Positions 39,650 through 48,920 of a DNA stretch of 64,000 bases are shown here, piece by piece. The stretch is from the NCBI RefSeq assembly GCF_014066305.1, contig NW_023501040.1, forward strand, positions 1,282,501-1,346,500. The letters are read 5' to 3'. A program made the translations under genes and the position numbers. Position 1 is the first letter of the stretch. Each line of letters begins with the position of its first letter. Origin of the DNA: Letharia columbiana. Its lineage: Eukaryota; Ascomycota; Lecanoromycetes; Lecanorales; Parmeliaceae. Under the pieces are notes generated by a model. The model saw only the letters and a list, made by a program, of their open reading frames with translations, was not told the origin of the DNA and made no database searches.

Positions 39650-40900
39650 AACGTCTTTTAACTTTTTAATTTTCGTTATCTATAGAATTATACTCGACGA
39701 TTTAAGAAAAAAATAAGCTATTATTAATATTCGAAGATTAAATACTATTATCTAAATAGATATCTACTCTTTATCTTTATAATTAGACTTAATATTATTA
39801 ATAAAAAATTATTAATATCTTAGCGTTATTAACTACGTAAGCTTCTTTTATTAATAATATATATATTTTATTAATCGCTATAAACTTATAATCGTAAATT
39901 ATTATAATTAAAAAACTTTTAACGTAGTAGTTATAGATTATAAAAATTTATTAATCTATATATAGAGATAGATAGATAGATTATTTTATAAGTTTAGATA
40001 ATTTACTAGAATATATATTAATAACGTTATTATCTATTCGAGAACCTTAAAAAAATATCTCGATTATCTTTATTAAATCTTCGATTTTTTTATAAAATTA
40101 GAGATATCCGTAAATTCGAAGAAAGTATTTCTTAGCTATTTATTAATATACTTACTTAAATAAAAAATCGATTCTCTTAGACTTTAAATCGTCGAGAATA
40201 AATTATAAGTAATTACTAAGCTCTTATTTCCGAAAATTCTTTTTAAGTTAAAAACTTATTTAAAAATAATAGATTAATTATATAATTATATCGTCAACTA
40301 TACTATTATAGTAAAGTCTCTTTAAAATCGAAAAATTATAATACTTACTATATCTTCTAAAGTCGAATAAAAAAGAAAAAACTTTACTTCTCGCTTTATT
40401 CTTAGCCTATTAATTAATATCGAGAAAAATACTTTTTAAGCGCTATAGTAAGCACTATTAATCTTATTATTTCTAATTTATTTTAATAATAAGATTATAC
40501 TTTATATAGATCTTAATATTAGTAAATTCGAATTTAGCGCTATAATTTATTATATTAAAGAAGAGCTTATCGATAATTACTCTAAACGCTCTTAAGTTTA
40601 ATTAATCTTATTCTTAAGCTATCTTCTTAAGAATATTAAAATAAGATATTAGTCTATAAAACTCGAAATCGCTAAGATTATATAAATACTTCGAAAAATA
40701 AAATATATAATTAAGTCGACGTCGAAGATAGTAATCTATATAAATTACGACTTCGCTCTTAATATATCTAAATAAATATTTCTATCTACGTCTTTAACGA
40801 CTAAATTAAATCTTTATCTTATTTAAATATCGAAATTTATCTAGCGTTTCTAAAATCTCGAGTTTCGTTATAAATCGAGAAGGGAATATATTATATTAAA
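39650..40900 (+). pseudogene. Gypsy reverse transcriptase and RNase H, RIP-inactivated
   Basis: The frame keeps Ty3/gypsy RT blocks in order: a degenerate 'VDYRxLNxIT' (INIRRLNTII, near 39.73 kb), YLSVINYVSFFY near 39.82 kb (family: YISVIDxxSFFYQ), TFNVVVIDYKNLLIYIQRQID-like sequence near 39.92 kb, and the catalytic YVDD box as YINN (near 40.01 kb). Both Asp to Asn changes fit G-to-A mutation. RNase H follows with ILYIDLNISKFEFSAIIYYI (near 40.5 kb), then LEIAKII and the end block LEFRYKS near 40.86 kb. Stops replace Gln and Trp throughout. Confidence 0.85.
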
Positions 40901-41099
40901 CGTCTTATTAAGACTTTCGAATTTCGCTACTATTAAAATAGTAGCTTTTAATTAAGATATTATTAAGAAGCTTAATACTTTATATAGTTATATATATATC
41001 GCTATTACTCTTATAAAAGTAAGCTTAAAGCTATATTAATAAATTCTCGATAATTATTAAAAGAACTTAGAATAATATAAGATTTTAAAAATACTTAAT

Positions 41100-41728
41100 T
41101 TTAATAACTAAGTCGGCGAGAATATCGCTTCTCTTTCTTTTTCCTAGAGTAGCGACGATCTTATATAGAAAGTTAATATATTAATTAACGACTATACTTT
41201 TATATCGAGTTAACTCTATATATTACTCATTTATATATAAATCTTCTTCGAAATTATCTACTTTAATTAGTCTTATTATATCGAATTCGCTAAATACTAT
41301 AAAGATATATCTCGCTAATAATATATACGTAGTCTTATACGTTAGCTATAAAAGTATATTCGATATTATTCTTAATACTAGCTCTATTAAATACCTCGAT
41401 ATCTATTATATAAATCTCTATAGCTTATTCTTATTCTATCTATACTATTTTATATCTTAATAATTAATTTTATTCTCGCTCTACTAACTTCTACTAAAGA
41501 CTACGATATAATTATATTTATTATTAATAAATTTTCTAGAAGAATTACATTAATTTCTAATAAGTCGATTTTTATTATTAAGAATTAAGTATATTATCTA
41601 CTCTAATAACTTCGAAAGATTAATTAAAGATTATTAAAGTAAATTATTTTAAATTATAATTATAAATTTTTTAGTAAATTATAAAAAGCTCTTTTTACTA
41701 AGCTAGATATTAAGTTATTATATTTAAT
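41100..41728 (+). pseudogene. Gypsy integrase, N-terminal part (interrupted)
   Basis: The zinc-binding and core start of a gypsy integrase are readable: EFAKYYKDISR, YIRSLIR, then LYxIPRYLLYKSL and IINFILALLTSTKDYDIIIF (family: TLDFILALP...). The core continues to KALFTKLDIKLLY, where the R element interrupts it at 41729. It resumes at 43790. Confidence 0.8.
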
Positions 41729-43789
41729 AAGTAAAGACTTATGAATTAAATTTATGAAGTTGAATTTTTTTAAGTTAAATCGAATTTTAGCCCTAGCCCT
41801 AAGTTAAATCGAACTCTAATCGCTTACTATACGTTTTTGACCTATATATAAATATATATATACGGAGAGAGGCGTACTAAGGTCTAATTAGGAAGGTGTA
41901 TTAAGTGTAAAGGATTAATCCGTAATAATTGCCTACAAAAAACAGAGAAAGAGTATCGAAATACCGGAAAGAAATGAAGACAACATGCTAATTAGTGGTG
42001 TGAATCCCACATTATCTCCTGCCGTAGTGAAATCTTTCGAATAATGAAATAGCTGTCAGAGCAAGACATCGGACGGTTTCAATTCGTCCAAATATGTATC
42101 GTCCGATGTTCCTCCTGCAGAGGCCCAATTGGCTGTGATCGTCGCAGTAGATCCTCCTCTTGTGACGTCATTGCAGTGATGTACTATATCAATGCAGTGG
42201 GGATGACAGGGCAAGTTGCAGTGGTGTTCTCCGCTTGCTGAGTGATGATTTGATATGGAACCGTGGAGAGTATATGACGTGGGATCTTGGAGAGCTGAGC
42301 CGTGTTCCTGACGATGGTGGCCTTGTTGCCGCTTGGTTTCTCCGCAGTGTTCTCCGCATTTGCCTGTTGTAATTCCTCCTCTTACTTCTTAATGTAGTGG
42401 AGATGACAGGCTAAGTTGTAGTGGTGTTCTCCGCTTGCTAAGTGATGATTTGATGTGGAACCGTGGAGAGCATATAACGTGGGATCTTGGAGAGCTGAGC
42501 CGTGTTCCTGACGATGGTGGCCTTATTGCCGCTTGGTTTCTCCGCAGTATTCTCCACATTTACCTGTTATAGTTCCTCCTCTTACTCCTCTTTTTGTAGA
42601 GTATTAGACTGAGTGGCTAGCTGAGTGACTGACTGAGTGGATAACTGATATAATATGAGATCTTGGAGAGCTGAGCCGTGTTCTTGACGATGATGGCCTT
42701 ATTGTCGCTTAATTTCTCCGTAGTATTCTCCGCATTTACCTATTATAGTTTCTTCTCTTACTCCTTAATATAGTAGGGATAATAGGCTAAGTTATAGTGA
42801 TATTCTCCGCTTACTAAGTGATAATTTGATATAAAACAATTAAGTTATAGTAGTATTCTTCGCTTACTAAGTAATAATTTAATATAGAATTATAAAGAGT
42901 ATATAACGTGGGATCTTGAAGAGTTAAGCCGTGTTCTTGACGATAATAATCTTATTATCGCTTGATTTCTCCGTAGTATTCTCCGCATTTATCTATTATA
43001 GTTTCTTCTCTTACTTCTTAATATAGTAAAGATAATAGATTAAGTTATAGTAATATTCTTCGCTTACTAAATAATAATTTAATATAAAATTATAGAGAGT
43101 ATATAACGTTCGGACGCGTTTAATATAATTATAATATTTAAATATTAGTTTAACTTATCTATTGCTAGCTTAAGAGAAGTATATAGAAGAGAATATATCC
43201 GTTTAGAGCTCTTTTTAAGAGTCTTTTCAACGCGTTTATAAGCAGTAGTAGATAGCTATTAAACTTACTTACGGCCTCGATTACCAGTAATAGCGAATTT
43301 ACTAAGAGATAGTCTAGAAGCGTTAGTAAGAGGCTTTAATTAGGACGAGGGGTATCGAAGACGATTATATTTATATTAGTGGAATTAGTAGAATTAATAG
43401 AATTAGTAGAATAATAAAAGAATAATAAATAGATAGAAGAATTATTATTCGATCTCGGACGCGTCTAATATAACTATTAATGATTATTATATTTGAATAT
43501 TTATTTAATTTACTAATAGTAGATTAAACTTTATAATTTTTATAGCGTTAGAAAGCGTAAAGCGAGCTTTATAATTTAAGGAATTATGAAGTAACTATAT
43601 ATATCGTAAGCTAAGTACTTTAAAGTGTAAAACTTCTATATATAAATTTTTAATAAGAAAGCTCGAGAGGGCTAGCGAGCTAACTTAGTTAGTCTAGTTA
43701 AAAGACGTAATAACCTCGAATTAATAATTGACTGTATATATAAATTCAAGATTTTCTAGTTTAGCTCTATCTTATTCTTTTATATATAC
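41729..43789 (+). repeat. Repeat family R, copy inserted in gypsy integrase
   Basis: It has the same ends and order as 5411-7519: AAGTAAAG start, tagccctagcccta block, roughly 200-bp tandem units (starts near 42191 and 42391), a single 254-bp-type unit, and a TATATATAC end. TAAT occurs at 41725-41728 and 43790-43793. Removing the element plus one TAAT joins the gypsy integrase into YSTAYHPQTD once RIP changes are allowed for, so the ends and a 3-4-bp target duplication are well supported. The first about 0.9 kb is lightly mutated and the remainder is heavily AT-converted. Confidence 0.85.
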
Positions 43790-44430
43790 TAATTATCTAT
43801 TATTCGTAAATCGATAGATTTAATAAGCGTATTAATTAGATTATTAAGATTGCTATTCGCTTTTAGATATCTATACTTAACGACGTTATAATCTAGCTAA
43901 TTATTATTTTAGCTATCTAAGCAAGCTATAATAACGCTATTTCTACTTTATTAAATAAATCTTTAAATAAAATTTTCTATAGTTTCTTATTAAATTAGTT
44001 ATTAGATCTCGACGTCTATAAGAAGTAACTAATATTAAAGAATATCGCTTATTTAAAAATATTAAATACTATTATCTTTATTTAGATAAATTTAAAATTT
44101 TATTATAATTAATAATATTAGCCTTAATTCTTTTATATAGATAATTATATACTTTTATAATTATATTATAACTATAATATTTTAGCTATTTAGCTTATCG
44201 AAAGAAAATATAATTTATAATTCGTTAATTTCTTTAAAGTTCTCGAACGAGTTAGACGTCTTATCTATCGATTAGATATTCTTAATAACTAAAAAGTATA
44301 TTTAATTTTTACTATAATATAATTAAAATTATATTCGAATCTTTAAGTTAATTTATATATTTAGCCTTAGCCTCGCTCTAATAAGTTATCTTCTATCTTC
44401 GTCGAAGATAATATTAAGACTTTTAGATCT
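43790..44430 (+). pseudogene. Gypsy integrase, C-terminal part
   Basis: The frame resumes after the R element with INQIIKIAIRF (family: TNQTVEIALR), LNKSLNKIFYSFLLN (family: GKSPNEVVYGF), then the tail block LERVRRLIYRLDI (near 44.25 kb), as in fungal gypsy elements. Stops are at Gln/Trp positions. Confidence 0.8.
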
Positions 44431-44439
44431 TAAGAACTC

Positions 44440-44663
44440 GATCGACTTCTAAATAAGCGCGTTATCGCTAAAGAAAGAGATTTTACTACGGAATATCTTA
44501 TTAAATAAAAAGAATATAAACCGCAGTATAATAAGTGGATAAATGTGAAGAACCTCGGCATGTTTAGGAATTGGTCCGGGACTATAAGAATAAGTATGCC
44601 AGCGTCCGTAGGATCGAGGAAGCACCTCCCAGAAGTATCGAGGAAGTATCGCATCCCACGTCG
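44440..44663 (+). pseudogene. Chromodomain at the end of the gypsy polyprotein
   Basis: The frame reads VIAKERDFTTEYLIK, then a TAA where Trp or Gln would stand, then KEYKPQYNKWINVKNL. This matches the aromatic cage region of chromodomains (YLVKWxGY...W). A +1 shift follows, after which ELVRDYKNKYASVRRIEEAP leads to a stop at about 44661. Sequence after 44.5 kb is only lightly mutated. Confidence 0.75.
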
Positions 44664-45076
44664 TAAGAAACGACGACTCGACTCCTAGAAGAAGCTTTAG
44701 GACCTTCTAGAAGTATCGAGAAAGTATTATATTTTACGTCGTAAACGATAACTCGACTTCTGAAAGAAACTTCGGGATCTCGTTTAGGAACGTCGGATCT
44801 TCGCGACGGGAAAGTTATTTCTTTAAGTTCTCGCCTATTATTGAAAGAAGCTTCGGGATCTCGTTTAGAAACGAAATAGACGTTGGTAAGAGTGGAAGTT
44901 TCGATGAGAAAGCTAGAGTTAACGTCGGTTTCGAGAGAAATAGTATTATATAGAAGTAGGCGGATTGCGAATACTTAAGCGTAGGGGTTTTCTTAAGAAA
45001 TCCGATTTCCCGATTTCTTACTTGCTATCTTGCTTATTAATAAGAACGTTGCTTTTATTTTTAATTGCCGGTATCT
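44664..45076. other. Gypsy 3' untranslated region
   Basis: This lies between the pol stop and the 3' LTR. It contains an imperfect tandem repeat of about 85 bp around agaagtatcgag(g/a)aagtat and cgtcgtaa(g/a)...actcgact, and further copies of gaagcttcgggatctcgttt. Confidence 0.5.
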
Positions 45077-45219
45077 TATTAGAAATTATTAAGAAAGGCC
45101 TTTCTTCTAGTAAGGGCTTTCGTCAAGTAAGGCTTGATAAGGAATTACTTACTTAGAAAGTAGTTTCTTTATTAATATAATTAAGTTATTTTACATTAAT
45201 TAGATTATTGCTTCTAGTA
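45077..45219 (+). repeat. 3' LTR of the gypsy element
   Basis: It matches 15659-15810. The start is mutated to TATTAGAAATTATT, and it ends GCTTCTAGTA. Confidence 0.8.
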
Positions 45220-45975
45220 ATAATTTAAATAAAAATCTTAGATTTTAGTATATCTTTACGAATATCTTATTAAATTTCGTCTATATTATACTATTTAAAA
45301 GCGTATAATTAACTCTATAACTTTATAAACTTACTTTATTATCATATTTTTAATAAAAGAAAAGAAATTTAAAAAGATAGATTTGAGGATTTTGAAGTTC
45401 TTTTCCAATTTCCTCTTTTAAACGTACTCGCGTATACCCGTATTTAGATCGAAAATAAAGAATTAAGATATATTTTAAACTATTTATATTATTTAGAAGT
45501 AAGCTATCTCGCTTAATAGCGCCGAAAGAGTTAATTAATTAAACTACGATTTCCGCGATAAGCTAAGTAGTTTAATTAATTAACTCTCTTAACGTTATTA
45601 AGCGAGATAGCTTACTTCTAAATAATACGAGTAGAAATAATAAAATTCGATAATCTAATTAATTACTAGCCTCTTAGCGTAGCATTTATTCTTATTTTTA
45701 AGTCTTAAGTATTAGAGAGATTTCGTAACTCTTTTAAAATACTTTCTTCTTTCTTATTCGATATAATATTATCTAAAATAGATCTAGTCTTAGTTATAAA
45801 GTAAGTAATAGACTAGTTATAAAGTATACTTATCGAGGTATTCTATAGTTCGTAGAATTATCTTATAAGCATTTAGTGCGTTTAATGCGTTCATAAGAAG
45901 TATAGACCGTAGTCGCTAGAAAAACCAACACTATTAGTATACGCCTCAAATGTATAATCAAACGCCTTTCTTCCC
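45220..45975. other. AT-rich interval after the gypsy element
   Basis: No gene is visible. It holds the 60-bp-arm palindrome at 45488-45626. Composition starts to recover after about 45.84 kb. Confidence 0.5.
45488..45626. repeat. Palindrome with 60-bp arms
   Basis: Arm 45488-45547 (attatttagaagtaagctat and onward) is the reverse complement of 45567-45626 with only a few mismatches. A 19-nt loop (gatttccgcgataagctaa) separates them. It would form a very stable hairpin. Confidence 0.85.
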
Positions 45976-46080
45976 CCTGGTTTCCCCTTAAAAAAATTTT
46001 AAAAAAACCCCTTCCCCAAATTCGGGTAAAAAAAAAAAAAATTTTTTTAAAAAAACCAAAAAACCAAAAAGGCCAAGGTT
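45976..46080. other. Low-complexity junction between AT block and gene-rich DNA
   Basis: Runs of A, T and C (ttccccctggtttcccctt, then long A and T homopolymers, then aaaccaaaaaggccaaggtt) resemble no other part of the window. It may be a genuine simple-sequence boundary or an unreliable assembly join. Confidence 0.5.
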
Positions 46081-46585
46081 TTGACCCTGACCCTCGTAAT
46101 CCTGCGCAACTAAAATTGTAATTTAAGTTGCGAAACCTCTCTATTGAGAAAGCAAGCTTTCCAATAAAAAGGGGGTGTATTTTTACTTCTTTTTTTTTTT
46201 TTCAATAAAAGGTGTTCGGGGTTCAACATTGGCAGGGCTCGAAACCTCAACTAGGCTTAGCGCTTGAACCGCTCAGCCCGGCCCGAGATCCCAGAGGGCC
46301 ATTGTGGATCTCTACATCATCCGACTACATGGAAGGTCTTATTGGCAGGGTAATATTTTCAGTGAAGAGTGACAGGGAGGGGAATCAAACTTAGTGTCTA
46401 GGTGAGTAAGGAAGCAGCGGTGCAGTGGCAATTGATTTACTGAACCTTGCTTCAGTGATAGACAACGCCCACTGCGAGTTTCTCTAAATTTGCCCCAGGC
46501 CCTGTAGCATCTGAAGCACTTCTTAGGGCAATGACTATTGTGCACAAGCTCCCCTTTCTGTCAGATTTTCACGCTCCCGGTCACG
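46081..46585. other. Intergenic, possible tRNA-derived SINE on minus strand
   Basis: No protein-coding gene was recognised. Read on the minus strand, ggctgagcggttcaagcg resembles a Leu/Ser tRNA A box and ggtttcgagccc a B box. About 40 nt further lies tttt, followed by a run of A (46187-46202), as in a short pol III retroposon. The spacing is too short for a full tRNA. Confidence 0.25.
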
Positions 46586-47052
46586 CTATAGCCGTCTTCC
46601 AATTTCCTCCCCCCTTCTGCCAACAGTCTCCCTGAAGTGTGTCTTCCTTTGGTGACTCTTTGCCGTTTCACCGCCAGCACCTAACGACACATCTGCATTC
46701 CTCTTGGTGGAGCGTCCGAAAAACGAGACTGGTTCCGAGAGCGGAGCAGGCGAGGGAGATGTAAGCGGTCGTGGGATGCGGACTGCTATCTCGGCCTACG
46801 GTGTGTTAGAATGGGAACCAGATCGATGAAATGAAAGGCGATCGAGTCCGCTTGGCGGGGCGAAGATAGCTTGCAGAAGGAATAAAGGCATGGTGAAAAG
46901 TTGAGCGCGTGCGAGAGTCTGCTCACCTCTGAGACACCTCTCACCCGCAGAGCGTTGACCTCTTCGAGCTTGTCATCGGGCCAGGCAATGGGCGAGGCTG
47001 AGGCAAGAGCAATGAGATAGATGACGAGGGTGGTCACGCGAGGCAGGTGCAT
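46586..47052 (-). CDS. Candidate small secreted protein (111 aa)
   Basis: The model has two exons, 47052-46927 and 46795-46586. The 131-nt intron has a GTGAGC donor, a CTAAC branch-like site and a TAG acceptor, phase 0. The start gives a clear signal peptide (MHLPRVTTLVIYLIALASAS, cleavage likely after ASA or SAS-P). The mature part is short, has no cysteine, is rich in Pro, Arg and Ser, and has a KR pair at residues 73-74 that Kex2 could cut. No known domain is seen. The gene lies about 0.5 kb from the edge of the repeat block, a common setting for fungal effector candidates. The exon join is inferred from splice motifs, so the second exon is the less certain part. Confidence 0.45.
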
Positions 47053-47412
47053 GCCGAAGAGATCAGTGAGGCAGGCTAACAATGAAATGTGATCCCAAGG
47101 AAAGCTGAGTGATGGTGGTTGAAAAAGACAGAAGGAATGGATGCCAAAAGATCTTATATGAGCCAAAGGCCTTCATCGAAGGAGACCTCGAAATGACCTG
47201 TCCGTGCAGTATGCGCATGAAAGTGACGAAGGGGCAATGCCAAGCCCTTGCGTGTATGGAATGTATCAACTTGCATAATGTCTTACCTCGCATGATTATG
47301 AGCAAGGACTGGAGAGGCTTTGTTTTAAGGAAAGCTAGGGATCAAGATGTTCTACTCGGTGCGAAAGCCAAATGTCATTGGATTTGCTGCAAGTCGAAAC
47401 TACGGTCGCAGG
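47053..47412. other. Intergenic
   Basis: Normal composition. No coding sequence or structured element was seen. It lies upstream of the small secreted protein gene and downstream of the Cys-rich gene. Confidence 0.4.
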
Positions 47413-48206
47413 CTAGATCTTTGTGATGCATGTCCAGGCCGGAGAGGAGTCGGGACATGAGCATAGGTAACTGCCAACTGTTACGCCCTCCTGGGCCGGG
47501 GCGCAAAGTCCACCATAGCATTCGGCTTCGCAGCTAGTTTGGTCGGATTTTATGCCCGGGCTGCATGTGCCAGCGGGCCCGCAGGATACGGTTGGAGGCG
47601 GGGTGACACAAGGTACAGCTAGGCCTGGTACGGTCCGGCAAATGGCCTGCACTCTAGAATCAGCGCTTGTTCTTTTATTCGTTACGCGGCTCGTGGCGTA
47701 TTTGCTCCAATGGCCATCAGCTGGAGTAGACATGGACTTACTGCTGTGAGATTCGCGGTAACAGTGGGCAAAGGAGCAGTCCCAGCTGTCACCGGTTCAG
47801 AGAGTATTAGTGTCGTTGTTACGGCTGAAAAAGTGCTTGGGGCAGCGCCAGTGGTCTGGACGAATAGATCGTTGTCACCCTGTAGGAACGGCGGTCCCCA
47901 ATATGGCGAGCCAGGACCAAAGATAACTAGGGTGTATCCTACAGTGGTGGGGAGCACAGCTCCAGGGGTCGCCTGCGTGAGATGTCTCGTGGCGACCTGA
48001 TTTGGGCAGATGGTGAATGTTTCTGGGCCCCCCGTTGTTACACTAGCAGTTGAAAGAGGAGGCTTGATCGCAGGCTCCTCTGGCTCGTGTATCAAGCTCG
48101 TTGGTACTTCTTAAGTTGAGACTGTTGTCTAGCGTTTTCTGCCGTAGCAATAATCATAGGGTATACGCTTTTGAGCAATGCAAAGCAGGCCAATAGCAAC
48201 AATCAT
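47413..48206 (-). CDS. Candidate secreted Cys-rich protein
   Basis: The best model has three exons, 48206-48167, 48109-47742 and 47646-47413 (213 aa). The second intron is well supported: GTAAGT donor, gctgat branch region, CAG acceptor, phase 0. The N-terminus MIVAIGLLCIAQ would be a short signal peptide; its intron needs an AAG acceptor and is doubtful. The middle is Pro/Thr/Ser-rich (TTGGPETFTICPNQVATRHL). The last 78 residues hold about ten cysteines in a pattern C-x7-9-C with CxxxC and CSC, ending in ITKI. This looks like an extracellular or wall-associated protein. No family is recognised. A 74-bp tandem duplication overlaps the putative first exon. Confidence 0.45.
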
Positions 48207-48287
48207 CCTGCCAGAAACTCCCACTCCTTCTTTGGTATACGCTTTTAAGCAATGCAAAGCAAGCCAATAGCAACATCCATCCTGCCA
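48160..48287. repeat. 74-bp tandem duplication
   Basis: ggtatacgctttt(g/a)agcaatgc and about 54 bp in all recur at 48160 and 48234. On the minus strand each copy encodes a hydrophobic start (MIVAIGLLCIA; MLLLACFALL in another frame). Confidence 0.8.
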
Positions 48288-48294
48288 TGACCTC

Positions 48295-48600
48295 TCACTT
48301 CTTCTTCTTCTTTCCGCAATCCAGCATCCTCTCCACAGCATCAGCTTTGCGACGCTCCATGTCCACAAGGCCTGTGACGTCCTCCTTCACGATCCCCAGA
48401 TCGTTTTTGACGACATCCATCCGTGATCTCAGCTCGACCTCCACCTTTTCCGACTGGCTTCCGAGAAGATATCTGTTGCCAGCAACACCCAGACCAGCCA
48501 GACCCGCGGGATAGACCGAATGGACGAGAACTGACAAGTCTAGTCATAGTGATCATTGCTGTGCTCAAAACTTACAGTTCTGGACGGACGGACGACTCAT
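48295..48600 (-). CDS. Small predicted membrane protein with Lys-rich tail
   Basis: Exon 1 is 48600-48576 (MSRPSVQN plus one base) and exon 2 is 48530-48295. The 45-nt intron starts GTAAGT and can end at CAG (48531) or at a TAG 12 nt earlier; both keep the frame. The product is about 86 aa. It has one hydrophobic segment near the N-terminus (VYPAGLAGLGVAGNRYLLG), a charged heptad-like stretch (VELRSRMDVVKNDLGIVKED) and a KKKKK end. The layout suggests a tail-facing membrane protein with a short coiled coil, possibly mitochondrial. No family name is assigned. Confidence 0.6.
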
Positions 48601-48920
48601 CCTGAGCTCAAAAGGTTGGATTTGTGGGAGACGTTCTGTACTTATTAGTACATGGTGTGAACCACTAGAAGAGGATCTGACTTCCAAATGTGATTACAAT
48701 GCTTGGCAATTCTCGCTGTCACCCTGTCATTTATGCATTCTAGAAAGACGCTAACCCGAGGGGGCTTACGAGCTTGGCAGGTTTAGGATGATTTCAGTCA
48801 AAGCCAAAGGTTACTCTCCAATCTCACAAAAGCTTCCTGCTGCTTCGACCTCAACATACCATGCAGGCTATTATGCAAGAAGACTATCACACATGATGGC
48901 TTGCTGTCACGACGCCCTCA
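48601..48920. promoter_or_regulatory. Divergent promoter region (small membrane protein / MTG1)
   Basis: This 320 bp lies between the starts of two genes transcribed away from each other. No specific operator was recognised. Confidence 0.45.

Larger units (their letters stand above)
15659..45219 (+). mobile_element. Ty3/gypsy element with chromodomain, split by two insertions
   Basis: Matching LTRs lie at 15659-15810 and 45077-45219. The internal sequence is interrupted by the hAT element (17338-37266) and by repeat R (41729-43789). Without them the element is about 7.5 kb, normal for the superfamily. In order on the plus strand come gag, a CCHH-like motif, reverse transcriptase, RNase H, integrase and a chromodomain, all RIP-damaged. 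The flanking pentamers (ATACT upstream, ATAAT downstream) match at only 4 of 5 positions, so a target duplication is likely but not proven. The chromodomain suggests a chromovirus-type element targeting heterochromatin. Confidence 0.85.

Noticed and set aside
46215..46290. tRNA gene on the minus strand
   Set aside because: A- and B-box-like motifs exist, but the spacing is too short and no cloverleaf with paired T stem forms. Kept only as a weak SINE idea.
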